The notes under the pieces were generated by a model. It worked only from the letters and a program-made list of their open reading frames with translations, had not been told where the DNA came from and did not search any database. Made by a program: the position numbers and the translations under genes. Positions 1 through 10,941 of a stretch of 64,000 nt of DNA are shown here, piece after piece (position 1 is the first letter of the stretch; each line of letters starts with the position of its first letter). Origin of the DNA: Datisca glomerata (lineage: Eukaryota; Streptophyta; Magnoliopsida; Cucurbitales; Datiscaceae); assembly GCA_003255025.1 (NCBI GenBank), contig QANY01011423.1, positions 622,551 to 686,550 on the forward strand, written 5' to 3'.

Positions 1-800
1 TCAACAACATACAAGAGAATATAAATGAGAAAGTTTGAAGAGGCATAAATAAACATAGAGTTGTCAGCCTTAGAAGCAATAAAACCAATAGAAAGAAGAT
101 GACTGGTTAAATGCTTAAACCAAGATCTAGGAACTTTTTTAAGACCATACAAAGATTTGTTCAATTTGCAAACATAATTAGGATGTTGAGAATCTATGAA
201 GCCTTGTGGCTGGTACATAAACTTCTTCATTTAACCTACCATGTAAAAAGGTATTTTTAACATCAAGTTACCTTAAAGACCAATTATATATAGCAGCCAG
301 AGAAATCATAATTAAAACAATAGGTTTCTTACAAACGGGACTAAAAGTCTCATCATAATCCAATCCAGCTTGTTGGTAGTAGCCCTTAGCTACCAACCTC
401 GCTTTATGTCTGGCTATAGATCCATTTGGGTTATATTTCAATTTATATACCTATTTGCAGCCTATTAGGTTCTTATTAGGTGGAAAATGGATCAAAATTC
501 AATTATTTTGGTTGATTAAGGCATTATATTCATCTGTCATTGCTTGTGTCCAATTTGGACTTTGGGTAGCAATGGAGTAAGAAGTTGGTTCAAAAGGTGT
601 AGACTGAGTCGAGGGGGCAGAAACAACAAAGGACCTTTTTTGTGTGTGTACTTGACTTGTGTGTGCGTCAAGATGTGGGTGAAATGTGTCCAGAGGTAGA
701 AACAATATTGAGAGGCAGAGTAGTGACAACACTAGTATTTGGTGCAGAAATACTAGAATAACTGTTATTTTCAGAATGTAAAGTAGTAGCAGCACCATTA
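1..800 (-). pseudogene. copia reverse transcriptase, N-terminal remnant
   Basis: WTQAMTDEYNALINQN (about 500-550) is the conserved entry to the copia RT domain. KARLVAKGYYQQAGLDYDE then TFSPVCK (about 330-400) is the RT core start, and a degraded LDVKNTFLHG follows near 230-270. Stops interrupt all frames. The catalytic YVDD motif would lie outside the window. Confidence 0.85.
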
Positions 801-1079
801 GAAATTGTAGGAGAATGTAATTATATATTAGTGTTTCTCATAGGAATAGAATGATGAAAGAAAGAAGGAAGAGAGGATTCATACCTGGCAGTGGGACACC
901 CAATTGAATTTTGTAAAGTGAGTTGAACAGATGTGTTAGTACTAGCAAAAGGAAAGTCTTTTTCATCAAATATCACATGTCTAGATATGTAACATTTTTG
1001 TGAGGCTAAATCATAGCATATATATCCTTTTTGATTTGAGGCATATCCTAAAAACACACATTGAATAGTTTTTGTGTTA

Positions 1080-2222
1080 AATTTGTTTCTTATATATGAT
1101 TTTAAGTCAGGAAAACATGCACATCCGAAAATTCTAAGATAATCATATTGAGGTTTTCACAAATTTTTTTTGAAAAGGAGAGGTATTTTGAAGAACATTA
1201 CTAGGCATCTTATTTATTAAGAAGGCAGAGACATCAAAGGCATAATTCCAGAATTTAGTAGGGACAGAAGTAAAGTGCAGCAATGTCAAACCCATTTCAA
1301 CCAAATGCCTATGCTTACATTCTGCAACTCCATTTTATTGTAGAGTATAAGGGCATGCAGTTTGATGTTAGATCACATGTTCATGCTGAAAATTCTGAAA
1401 AGAATGATGAAGATACCCCCACCATTATCAGATCTCAAACATTTTATTTTGGTGGATAACATGGTTTCAACCAGTGGTTTAAATCTCTTGAAAATAGTAA
1501 ACACATCAGATTTATGTACAATGGGAAAGAACCATGTAAATCTAGACATATCATCAATGAATATAACATAATATCTATGACCACGTACAGAATTAGTAGG
1601 GGAAGGACCCCAAACATCAGTGTGAATAAGTTCTAAAGGAGAAGAGAAAGAATTAGATTTTGGAAAAGGTAATCTTGCTATTTTATTTGAAATGCAGCTT
1701 ACACGTAGAACTTTATCAGAAACAGTAATGTTACAAGGCAACTTTGCTACATTCAAAATTCGTCTAACTATATTGGGGGAAGGATGACCTAGCCTAGAAT
1801 GCCATAGAGAATAAAAAAAATTGGCATCAAGATATGCATACTATTTATTAGGTAAGGAAACATGTATATGGTAGAGACCATTGACACTATGGCCTTTATG
1901 TAGAATGGCTCACGAGCCCTTGTCCTGAATATAGAAAACATCAGCATAAAAAATAAACCTACAATTGTTATCAAGGTAGAAATTGTAAGCAAACAATAAA
2001 TTTGAACACAATTCAGGCACACAATAAACTTCAATCATAGGAAATCTATTAGATGTAGTTTGAATCATACCAGATCCTGTCTGTGAAATGCTTAAAGATT
2101 GACCATTCCCAATTGATATGCCATCTTCACCACTATACTCAGATGTGTTGAAGATGTTTTCAAGATCAGGTGTCAAATGTGTGTTACACCTTGTGTCTGA
2201 GAGCCATACCTAAGAGCCTGTG
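1080..2222 (-). pseudogene. copia protease and integrase region
   Basis: The protease start is visible at about 2175-2210 as WLSDTRCNTHLTPDL; the catalytic D-S/T-G motif has become D-T-R. A GAG-pre-integrase segment (WHSRLGHPSPNIVRR) crosses 1750-1830. The integrase core at 1373-1756 keeps HTDVWGPSP, FIDDMSRFTW and CLRSDNGGG, which hold two acidic catalytic residues. NGVAE, carrying the third, follows after a frame break. The zinc-binding cysteines of the integrase head are partly lost. The piece CVFLGYASNQKGYICYD (about 1000-1060) is the usual post-integrase segment. Confidence 0.85.
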
Positions 2223-2224
2223 TT

Positions 2225-3433
2225 TCAAGTGTTTTGTGCTATTGCGTTCATTGCAGTGAGGTTTGTTGGTGGATTTCTCCCTTGATAGGAGAAATTCATC
2301 CTATGGTAGCAGTCTGCTGTACTATGCTCCATTCTTTGACAGATTTGACATTGTATTTTGCTTGTTTGTGAGTGGGAGTAACCTTCTGTATTATTGAAGT
2401 GTGATTGCACCTGAGGTGGTGCTTCAAGGACGGATGGCTGGAAAAAAAAGGCCCAGTTCTGAGATCGACCTCCTCTGTTTGAGTTGTTCCTTCCTGAGCT
2501 CCTATTACCTCTAGAACCACGAAATCCTCTGCTCTTGATGTTACCCTAATTGTTAAAAGAAGCCAGAAGGGTAGTGTTCTGGAGGAGATTTTCTTGATTC
2601 TTGTTCTGGGATTCTAAGCATCTCTCTTCAATTTTCAATAAAACGTGTAATTCTTCGAGAGATAGAGTCTCTGCCCTTGTTCGTATTGAAGTTCTTACTG
2701 TGTTATACTCTATTGGAAGCCCATTTATGGTTTATATATGTATGTCCTCATCATCAATGTTGATAGCCACGGCAGCCAGCTTATCCTTGACCTCCTTTAT
2801 AGGTTGAATATAGGAGTCCATGCTTTTTGTAGGCTTCCCGGTCATAGTTTGAAGGTCAGACTTCAACTGGACAATATTTGTCCATGACAGAGACGAGAAA
2901 CGCCGCTCAATAGATTCCCTAGGTTCTTTTGAAGTCTTACAGCCTACTACATAAGACATAGCAGTAGACGACAGCGTCGCATTTATCAGGGTCATGAGAG
3001 CGTGATCCTGTATGACCCATTGCTCATATTTTAGATTCAGAATTTCAGTTCCTTCGTTGTTCTTGACAGATCTTGGAGGACACTTCACAGTCCCATCTAT
3101 ATGCCCGAAAATCATGTGGGCTTTCAATATGGTAGAAAATCGGCATTTCCAGAGGATGAAATTGGTAGAATCGAGTCTGATGGAGATTAGATTACATATG
3201 TTTGATACGATAAAAATTGGAGAGTGAGAGTTCTGGGAGTTTTGTTCCGAGACATGTATGGTCGAATTAGTGTTAGGCAAAGCTAGATCTGGGATCAAGA
3301 TGGATTCTTTAGAGGAGAAAGGACAAGATTGAGTTTCGAATTGATTTTCATCATCTTCATGAATAACAGAGGACTGGTTCTCTTGATTCTCAGTCATTGA
3401 CCACGACGTTGGTTTGAGTGGTTCTGATACCAT
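2225..3433 (-). pseudogene. copia gag (N-terminal gag domain plus zinc knuckle)
   Basis: The gag polyprotein would form the particle shell and bind element RNA. The first ATG that fits the family is at 3433; it is made from the last LTR base and the first two bases of the primer-binding site. The frame then stays open to about 2732. The segment LDSTNFILWKCRFSTIL is typical of plant copia gag (DUF4219/UBN2 type). A CCHC knuckle, CQICQRMEHSTADCYH, lies near 2340 in a different frame, so at least one frameshift separates the parts. The frame is also open upstream through the LTR, but that extension does not look like gag. Confidence 0.85.
3421..3432 (-). other. Primer-binding site of the left copia element
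   Basis: The minus strand reads TGGTATCAGAAC. This closely matches TGGTATCAGAGC, the usual plant copia primer-binding site complementary to initiator methionine tRNA. It follows the LTR end with no spacer. Confidence 0.8.
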
Positions 3434-3560
3434 GATGGAAAGCAAGAAAGAAGGAAATAAGTAGAAACAAAGAAGAGAATGGAGGAAGAAGACGAAGGTG
3501 AGCTGTCCGAGATTTTTCTTAACTAAAACAAATAACAAAGGTTAACCAAGATATACAACA
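3433..3560 (-). repeat. Probable 5' LTR of the left copia element (about 128 bp)
   Basis: On the minus strand the segment begins TGTTGTATAT at 3560 and ends CATCA at 3433, so it has TG...CA ends, and it is followed directly by a primer-binding site. Some plant copia families have LTRs this short (Tos17-like sizes). The outer boundary is inferred, because the partner LTR is outside the window. Confidence 0.6.
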
Positions 3561-5910
3561 CCTCACAGCTAATTAAATGTGTCTTTCCATTATTTTTTTA
3601 ATGTTAAAAATCAAATTGTTCACATTAGTTAACAAAACCAAATTACTATTGAATATTAAACTGGTCCAAAAAATTAGTTTCTTTCGGACCTTTCCCCCCT
3701 CAATCATATCATTAATGCTTTTATTCTTTCTAAGTCTAAATTATTTTGTGGTTGTTTGACATTTTGTATAAGATAATACTCAATATCTTGACCCGCTGCT
3801 GTTCCAATATTCAAAATAATAACATTATTGTATTTATAAAGGTGTGTCGTGGGACAGTGATTGAGGATTACTTGTTTCACACTACAAGTCTTAACAACGT
3901 GAGAATCGAAAAACTTAGCACATCACTCTTCACTGAGAATAATATATGAATTTTCAACAATCTAAATACTAAATCTGGATTATCATTTTATTCACTATAA
4001 TAATTTATTTCTTCTACCCTAATAGCCATCCTAATTTGCTTATTAATTACATTTTTAAAAAATCAGAATGATTTTCCTCCAATTATATATGTGAACCATA
4101 GTTGTTGGATATAAGATTCTAGCTCATCAGACTTTTTCAAAATGATACATGGATCTGAATAGATCAAATAAAATTATAGAAAAAGAGAGCACCAAGATCA
4201 CATTATTAGACTTTGTAACAAAAATGTGGTACCACTACAGTACTGAAAACACAACACATTCATTCACAATATCTAATAGTACATGTTTAGCTTGTTTAAG
4301 TTGTAAGAGTCACTTAACTCTCTCTATGTGAAATATGAGTAGAAACATCATATCTTAAATGAAAAATAACAAGAAAAGTTAACTTTCTAGTTCAAATTGT
4401 GAAAATGATTGAATTTTTTTTTCAAAAATGATCAAAGTAAATTATTTATTTACAAAAAACACATAAATATAAAAAATTTATTTACATTATGTCATTTTTG
4501 CATTAAAAAAAATTTGGCCATTTTTATAATTTAGCTCAAAATTTAATCATTTTGAGAATTCTCGCTGCACGAAAGAGTGGAATTATGAGTCATACTAAAG
4601 CTGGAAAAGAAAAACAAAAGGAGTTTGAAGAAAAATGAAATAGGCAGTCAACTTAATGCAATGTGACTCTGATCAAAACCCACGTGATTTTCCACTTATA
4701 GAATACATTGGGCAATCAAATAAAATAATTAAAAAAACCATATGATTTCTGAAAATTATGAGAGAGATTGAAAAACAAAAATACCTTAATTTGTTTCTGA
4801 AATATAATGATAATTAATAATTAATGGGAGAACGTGACTTTCAATGCTGGCAAAGCAGAGAAGCATGTGAGGTTTGAACGCAAATTAAGGGCATGCATTT
4901 CCATGCAAATGTAGTAGCATGGGGTCGTACCACTTTAATTAATTACATGTTATTCTCAATCATTATCATTCTCTTTTTTAATTAATTAATTACTTTATAT
5001 ATTTCTATTTACTTTTCCTTTATCAGTTTAATAATTAATTAGATTAATCTTTATCTAAGTTTTATGCTATACGTAACTGTATCAGCACGCGTAGAATATT
5101 TGCTTATTTATGAATTAATATTATTAAACATACCAAAACATGACATGCTAATAATCTCTTTTAATTATGTAGATTATTACTCTGACCATATAATTAATTT
5201 TTTTTCATTAAGTCCCTGAGCCAATCATTAACACCACACGCGTCTTAGTTAGCCTAGTCAATATGATTTTTATCAGTTTTTTAATGAATAATACTTATTT
5301 ATAGATAATAGCTGGCTCTTATCTACTAATTCAGTTGTGAGTGGGTTAATTATTAATTAGTATAATTAATTTCACATAATTTTATTAAATAGAATGACAA
5401 ATTTCCAAAACAAGGAGATATATTTATATTGTCTATTTGAACATTCCAAAGGTTAAAATTTAGTGACGAATTAAAGAATAACTGCCATTCACTGCATTAA
5501 GACATTGGTTTTGCTCAATTTTCCAAGGCACAAAGTCATGCTTAATTTCTTGGGTATGTTGCCATGTGAGCCCTGGAAATTCAGTTGAGGCTTTCATAGG
5601 TTCAAAGAATATGAAGGCTAGCAACATGCCTAATCTAGTCAAGTAGGATTTAATCAGTTTAGTTAGTCACAATAATCGGCGAAATTTTATTTGACTTAAT
5701 TTTACATCATCCATATCTAAACTCTTAATTCCTATTTAATTTAAACGTAAGTTAATATTTTAACAAAACCGATAGGCACAATTGTGGATGAGTGTTGTCG
5801 TTGTCTCCCTCTACTGCATAACCTTCGGGTTCATCACAATCGTCGATATCGGGTAGCGAGGTCGCTCATAAGTTCGCTCGTCTTGGTTTTTTCTTTTTGA
5901 TGACTTAAGT
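3561..5910. other. AT-rich intergenic region
   Basis: This stretch holds no ORF with recognisable protein features, only short chance frames of 60-70 codons. Long AATTAATT-type runs are common. No LTR, TIR or RNA gene was recognised. Confidence 0.6.
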
Positions 5911-6371
5911 TACGTTTACTTATTAGATTTAGATTAGATTTATAATGTAAATTGAGTGTTTATTAAAAAGGAGATTAAAAAGTTTGTGTGAGACCCATCA
6001 TATAATCGGATTTGAAATCTAAGTTTTTATAAATATCTAATCCAACTAAAAATTAGAGATTCGAACTTCAAATCAAAATATTGTTAGATTTAATGTGCAA
6101 AGTCAAAACTATCCATTTTAAGTCATTACTCAAACCACCAACTAAATTATTACCATTTATTAATTGAAGGGTATAATAATAAACTTATTTAATCTAACAT
6201 AATCTAAAACATCTAATATAATATAATTTAAATTTATAATAAACACAATATTACAAATCTTAAATCTAAGTCTTCAACCTAAATCTTAAATCTAAATTTT
6301 TAATCTAAATTTTAAATTTAAATCTTGAATGGGAATACTTAATCTAAAAATTTAGTAAACCTACGTTTACT
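5911..6371. mobile_element. Candidate non-autonomous MITE, about 0.44 kb
   Basis: The 10-mer TACGTTTACT occurs at 5911-5920 and again at 6362-6371. Between the two, TTAGATT/AATCTAA heptamers recur in both orientations, concentrated toward the ends. GTTTACT followed by a TTTAGATT block at the left is matched in inverted form at the right (TTTAGTAAAC). The flanking 10-mer may be a target duplication or may overlap the terminal inverted repeat. It is non-coding, and the superfamily is unassigned. Confidence 0.45.
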
Positions 6372-7900
6372 TTTTTTATGGGACTGTACTTCCATATTCT
6401 GTCAAATATTATTACTTTTCGGAGTCGTAATTTGTTGGTTTGTTTCTTTTCGTTTGAAAAAGAAATAGTGATTCCATGTGACTCAAGCTCCCATGCATAT
6501 ACACTTTGATAGTTGAAGAACACAAGAGGATTTTGTCCTTAATTTGATGTCCTTATATTAGGGACGTCAGGTAAATAATCAATTTTGGTTGTCTCTTTTA
6601 ACCAACGAATCCGCATTGTGGTTCTATAGTTGTTTGATTGGCTCCATTGATTGATATAATATATAAGCTAATTATTATTTATTTTTTTATATTTAGAAGT
6701 AATTAAATATATAAGTTAATTATTCACAGACCATTGTTGTTTTCTAAGAGAAAGTTATGCACTCAAGCTCCTATACCCACATGCAAACCATGGAAAAGAC
6801 TCCTCCCCAACCCTTAATTCTCTACTTTTCTTTGAAGATCTCTTATATATTATTCTTCTTGAAAATATTTAATTAAGTTTCGTTTTTGTCTTGATTTTCT
6901 TTCATTTAATTTTTAAATATGCATTACGACTGGTAAAAATAAAAAAATATTATATAATATCATGTATATTCATCATCAGTCATCATTGCTATAAAACAAT
7001 AAAAACATTACGATATATGAAAATGTATTTAAATTGAATACGTCATTAATTTGAGCATATACACAATATATAACAAATCACGTTAAAGTGATCTATCTAA
7101 TTATCATCCATAATGATAATCTTCTGAACCGAATTAAGAGTAAAGAAATTTTTACACCCTTTTATTGTTTAACATAAAAAGAAATTATCTATTTGTAAAA
7201 GTAAATTAGAAAAAAAACAGTAAACTAATTTCAACAACAACAAAAAAACACCAACTTTCTAGGATGTTTGGTCATTGATTTGAGCCCCTCAGCTAACAAC
7301 GTCAATTATATAAATATTTTTAACATAATTATCTTCACCAGGCTGGTGTCACCACCTACGATTCAACTAAAAACCTCTTACTTACCCGAAAGACGAATTT
7401 ATCCCTACTCTAATTTCAAAATCTCATATATACTCTTCCAATGGCTTGCCACGTCAAAATGATTTTAAAAGGTCTGTCAGACTTCCCAGCTTCGGATCCT
7501 TTTCAAGATTCCAAGGTCGAGAATATCGCAATTCCCGTAAATTTCCCTAACATCAAGCCCAAAGTATCTTAGTTACACCGGATATTCCGGAACCAAATCT
7601 GTTCAACCTCAGTCACTACGGCACTCTATATCAGTTTTCCATCGTTACGGATTTGTTTGGTTGCTGAGAAACCGCGAGAAAACTAATTAAAGCTTCTTTA
7701 ATATTCCCGGAAAATTACAACAATGACACTAAATCTTCGACTCAAGATCTAGATTCCACAACAACAGGCGATTTGAAAGGGCGATAAAAATTATGAATCG
7801 AAAGATAATAAAACAAATTCGATTTAATTCCAATATAATGCTTAAGCAATTAATTTTACTAACAATGAAAAGTATATTCTTCCCCGATTTACATCGAAAA
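6372..7900. other. Intergenic region downstream of the SAUR gene
   Basis: AT-rich sequence with no supported gene. The part nearest 7900-8037 may be the 3' untranslated region of the SAUR transcript. I recognise no transposon termini. Confidence 0.5.
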
Positions 7901-8037
7901 AAAGAAAAATCTAGTTTAAAATTTGTACTCGCGATTTCTCTTTCCGATCCTTCCGTTGTGACAACGAAATATCACAAACTGTATTTACAGAATTAAAAAA
8001 AATGTAAAAAGGATCGTCCTCCTCCGTTGGCTCAGAT

Positions 8038-8454
8038 TCAGAGAAACTCATCGGAAAGAGAAGAAAGGAGATCCTGGAGGTCACGTGACTCGTAATTACC
8101 AACACGAAGGGCCTCAAGAACTCGCTCAAACACAAGCACGTGACAGGGAATACGGAGAGCTCCTTGTTGTTCGTAGCCGTACTCTTGAGCCGATTTGTTC
8201 AGAAGCTTTACGAATACCGGATGGTGTAAGAGCTCCGCACTCACAACAAACCGTTCCATTTCATCGCCTACGTAGACCGGGACATGACCTTGAGGAACCG
8301 GCGATGACTGCCGGACTTTGCCGGACGAGGCGTGACGTAACGACTTGGTTCGGGCAGGGCGGCCTGTGGTGGTTGTAGTCCGAGTGTTGGATCTAAGAAG
8401 ACTGTACTGAGACGAATCGGCCACTCGAGAGAGACGGCGGATCAACTGCTTCAT
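8038..8454 (-). CDS. SAUR: SAUR-family auxin-responsive protein (138 aa)
   Basis: An intact intronless frame runs from ATG at 8454 to a TGA at 8038-8040. SAURs are small plant proteins; established family knowledge links many to auxin-induced cell expansion through inhibition of PP2C.D phosphatases and so activation of plasma-membrane proton pumps. The SAUR domain spans about residues 53-118: VPQGHVPVYVG (53-63), ERFVV (67-71), HPVF (78-81) and EYGYEQQGALRIPC (91-104). The N-terminus is basic (MKQLIRRLSR) with a Ser/Thr/Arg-rich linker, as in longer SAURs. Length and single-exon structure fit the family. The start is the only sensible Met before the domain. It is the only intact host gene in the window, and its base composition is richer in GC than its surroundings. 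The exact SAUR subgroup is not determined. Confidence 0.95.
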   Translation of the reverse strand: MKQLIRRLSRVADSSQYSLLRSNTRTTTTTGRPARTKSLRHASSGKVRQSSPVPQGHVPVYVGDEMERFVVSAELLHHPVFVKLLNKSAQEYGYEQQGALRIPCHVLVFERVLEALRVGNYESRDLQDLLSSLSDEFL

Positions 8455-8535
8455 GTCGACTGGACTTGGTGTATAAGTTTGCTTGTTGGTTGTGAGAGAG
8501 CGACTATGGATTTAGAAGAGGAAGGAGATGGAGGG

Positions 8536-8548
8536 TAAATATAAATAG
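8536..8548 (-). promoter_or_regulatory. Possible TATA box of the SAUR gene
   Basis: About 85-95 bp upstream of the SAUR ATG the minus strand reads TATTTATATTTA, a plausible TATA element. The plus strand of the same site reads TATAAATAGGGG, which is closer to the consensus but points away from the gene, so the call is tentative. Confidence 0.35.
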
Positions 8549-8657
8549 GGGAGGAGGTGAGAAGGTGAGAAGGTGGAAACTTGAAAGGTACAGGTAAGCG
8601 TACTTGGCTGGTACAAGTCATTACGCATTTCTTTTAATTTTGTATTATATATTTTTT

Positions 8658-8698
8658 GTGGTATTTTTATTTTTATTTTTATTTTTATTTTTATTTTA
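8658..8698 (+). repeat. Microsatellite, (ATTTTT)n
   Basis: About six tandem copies of ATTTTT lie upstream of the SAUR gene. It is a simple-sequence repeat likely to vary in length between individuals. Confidence 0.85.
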
Positions 8699-8820
8699 TA
8701 TTGTTTTTGTTTGTAGAGAGAGAAAATGCGTATGGGGTTCCCGGATTTATTGCGTAAATACCAATATAAGGGTCGTCTTTGCCAATGCCAAGGACTAAAT
8801 CTGTCTTTTTTACAAGTCAA

Positions 8821-10058
8821 TTTGACCGAGTGCTTATATTATAAGAAGTAAATTCATTCACTTGTAAATAAAGAAAAATTATTTTGCATAATAGTAATTT
8901 TAGACTCATCAAATAATACATTAAATAAATTTTAATTGAGTAATTGATGTGATTCATTAATATGTTAGTGTTGTGACTTGTTAAAATAGTTTGCCAACCT
9001 AAATATATGGATAGCCATGGGTATTTATACATCATGACTTATGAGTTTTCTTACGTGACTTATGATGAATCATGATGAATCAACGAATCTAATCTCATAG
9101 AATTGCTCACGCTTAGAAAAATAGCTAACTTCTAAACCTATGATTCTCACCACTTGACCAACCCATAAGGGTGTGTTTGGTATAAGAGAATGTTGAGTAA
9201 TTTACTTAGAATGTTAGGATATCTCAATGATTCTCATGTTTGGTATTCAATTTAGAGTAGGATATTTTATACTCGATATTAAAATACCCTCTAAATGAGG
9301 GATTTAGAAACCTTCCCAAATTAAGAGATATTTTGATGCCGGACATGTTCTATGTGTATTTTACCAAAACTATTCATCTTTTTCTTCCTCGTCTATTTAT
9401 AATTCTTATTATAAAATATTAAAATCAAGAATATATAAATAAATAACAATAAAAATGAGTCAGAAAATCAGATAAAATCATATATACCAATAAATATGGT
9501 AAAGTATAAACCTTAACAGACGCTAACTATTGCAACTGTACAACCTGTGATTAGTTGTTTTAGTTAAAACATATGATGGAAGCCATGTTCTATAGAATCT
9601 TCATTATCAATAAAATTTATTTAACCAATTAATTAATTAATTGTATTGAAATCAAAATTCTATGTTATCTTTAATATTTATGATTTAATGTGTGGAGATA
9701 ATGTGCACCGTCAGTCCGAACGTCCTCTACTCCCACTCCCTCCACACTGCGTCGGAATTTGGAGAGCTTCTTTTCCTAACTGAGATGAGATAATGCAGTT
9801 CTAGAATGGGTGACAGTTAAATTAATTAAAATTATTCTTTTTGACAAAAAAAATAGAATCTCTCTCAAAGAGCACTATTTTTTGTTGTATAGAATGTTTC
9901 TAATCCTTCATGATGTTGGAGGAAGCTTATGAATATTTCGGACTTTATGAATGAAAGATGCAAAGCTAAAATTGGGCAATGAAAATTTCACTCCTATCTT
10001 TTCTAATCATTGTCGTCATTTTGGTGTTTTAGTTCGCAGGTATGATAAGAGTATTATT
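8821..10058. other. Intergenic region left of gypsy element A
   Basis: No gene is supported. At 9171 a block beginning GGGTGTGTTTGGTA resembles the start of common plant MITEs, but no matching inverted end was found, so it is not called as an element. The remainder is AT-rich. Confidence 0.5.
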
Positions 10059-10865
10059 TGAACAGGAAAAAAATCACTCAAGACACGTGTACAGAAAGAA
10101 CGAATCTTGAGAGGACGCGTGGGTCACAGACATGGCAAGATTGGGGGCTAAGCGGGAAATAACGCAAAAACGGGAGATCTCGTCAGAGCGGGAAAGAACG
10201 CTGAAACGGGAGGCCACATCAAAGTGGGAAGAGCCCAGAAGAGGGAGACAGGACGGGGAAGAATGTTGAAGGGGGAGACCTCGTCGAAGCAGGAAGAGCC
10301 CAGAAGCGCGAGATCTCGTCAGAGCGGGAAAGAACGCTGAAGTGGGAGACCTCGTGAGAATGGGAAAGAACGCTGAAGCGGGAGATCTCGCCAGAACGAG
10401 AAAGGAAGGAAGAGAAGAAGAATGAAGACAGGCGAAAAGACCCGAGATGACAGACAAGCAAAATTGATTGAGTTAGTAAAAGATGAAAATATTCAGATGA
10501 TACAGATTGATAGACCACCAAGTGACTGTGAGTGATTGACTCGAAGCTATGAGAAATCGTCAAGTGGCCGTGATTGATTAACGATTGAGCAAGACAAAAC
10601 AGAAAAAGGGGGCCATACCCACCGAATGACCCCCACGAACGGAAGTGATCCCTGGGAATAATGAATGCTTCCTTTTATATTGTTATTTTAATTTACACAT
10701 GGGATTTGAGAAATCTATATAAAGGTCAATGTACTAGAGGAAGAACAGATTCAAGACAACTAAAAAAGAAAACCCTAAGATTCTCTAAAAACTCATCTTA
10801 CTCTTAAAATCTCCTCCCATTCTTTCTGATTAATACTTATAAAAAATTAGGCTTTATCACTATTC
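10059..10865 (+). repeat. 5' LTR of gypsy element A (about 807 bp)
   Basis: It begins TGAACAGGAAAAAAATCACT, which aligns with the start of element B's 3' LTR, TGAACAAGCAAAAAATATTC. It contains GTGGCCGTGATTGATT, shared with B's LTRs, and TATATAAAG at 10716-10724 as a likely TATA box. The right end is placed just before TCTTGG, the position of B's primer-binding site; the site itself looks disrupted by an insertion (TCTTGGCTAAAC, later TTGAGAG). Confidence 0.75.
10150..10400 (+). repeat. Minisatellite inside the LTR of element A
   Basis: About six to seven diverged copies of a unit of roughly 36-40 bp, built on GGGAGATCTCGTCAGAGCGG and AAGAACGCTGAAG. It creates long antisense open frames rich in Ser/Arg/Phe that are repeat artefacts rather than genes. 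Element B's LTRs carry a similar array at the same place. Confidence 0.8.
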
Positions 10866-10941
10866 TCTTGGCTAAACAGAAAATTCTTTTACATTGAGAG
10901 AAGAAAAACGACCTCATAGAAACCCTCCGGAAAACCAAACC

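Larger units (their letters stand above)
1..3560 (-). mobile_element. Ty1/copia LTR retrotransposon, degenerate, cut by left window edge
   Basis: Read on the minus strand the order is LTR, primer-binding site, gag, CCHC knuckle, protease, GAG-pre-integrase, integrase, then the start of reverse transcriptase. Integrase before RT is the copia order. The frame breaks repeatedly, so the copy is dead. The RNase H and 3' LTR lie beyond the left edge, so no target-site duplication can be checked. Confidence 0.92.

Noticed and set aside
7268..7462. 64-codon plus-strand ORF
   Set aside because: No recognisable features; typical of chance frames in AT-rich DNA.
8085..8378. 97-codon plus-strand ORF
   Set aside because: Shadow of the SAUR coding sequence.
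9171..9300. GGGTGTGTTTGGTA block resembling a MITE end
   Set aside because: No matching inverted terminus or target duplication found nearby.
10074..10563. Two overlapping antisense ORFs of 114-127 codons rich in Arg, Ser and Phe
   Set aside because: They arise from the 36-40 bp minisatellite in the LTR of element A; the repeated peptide has no domain features.
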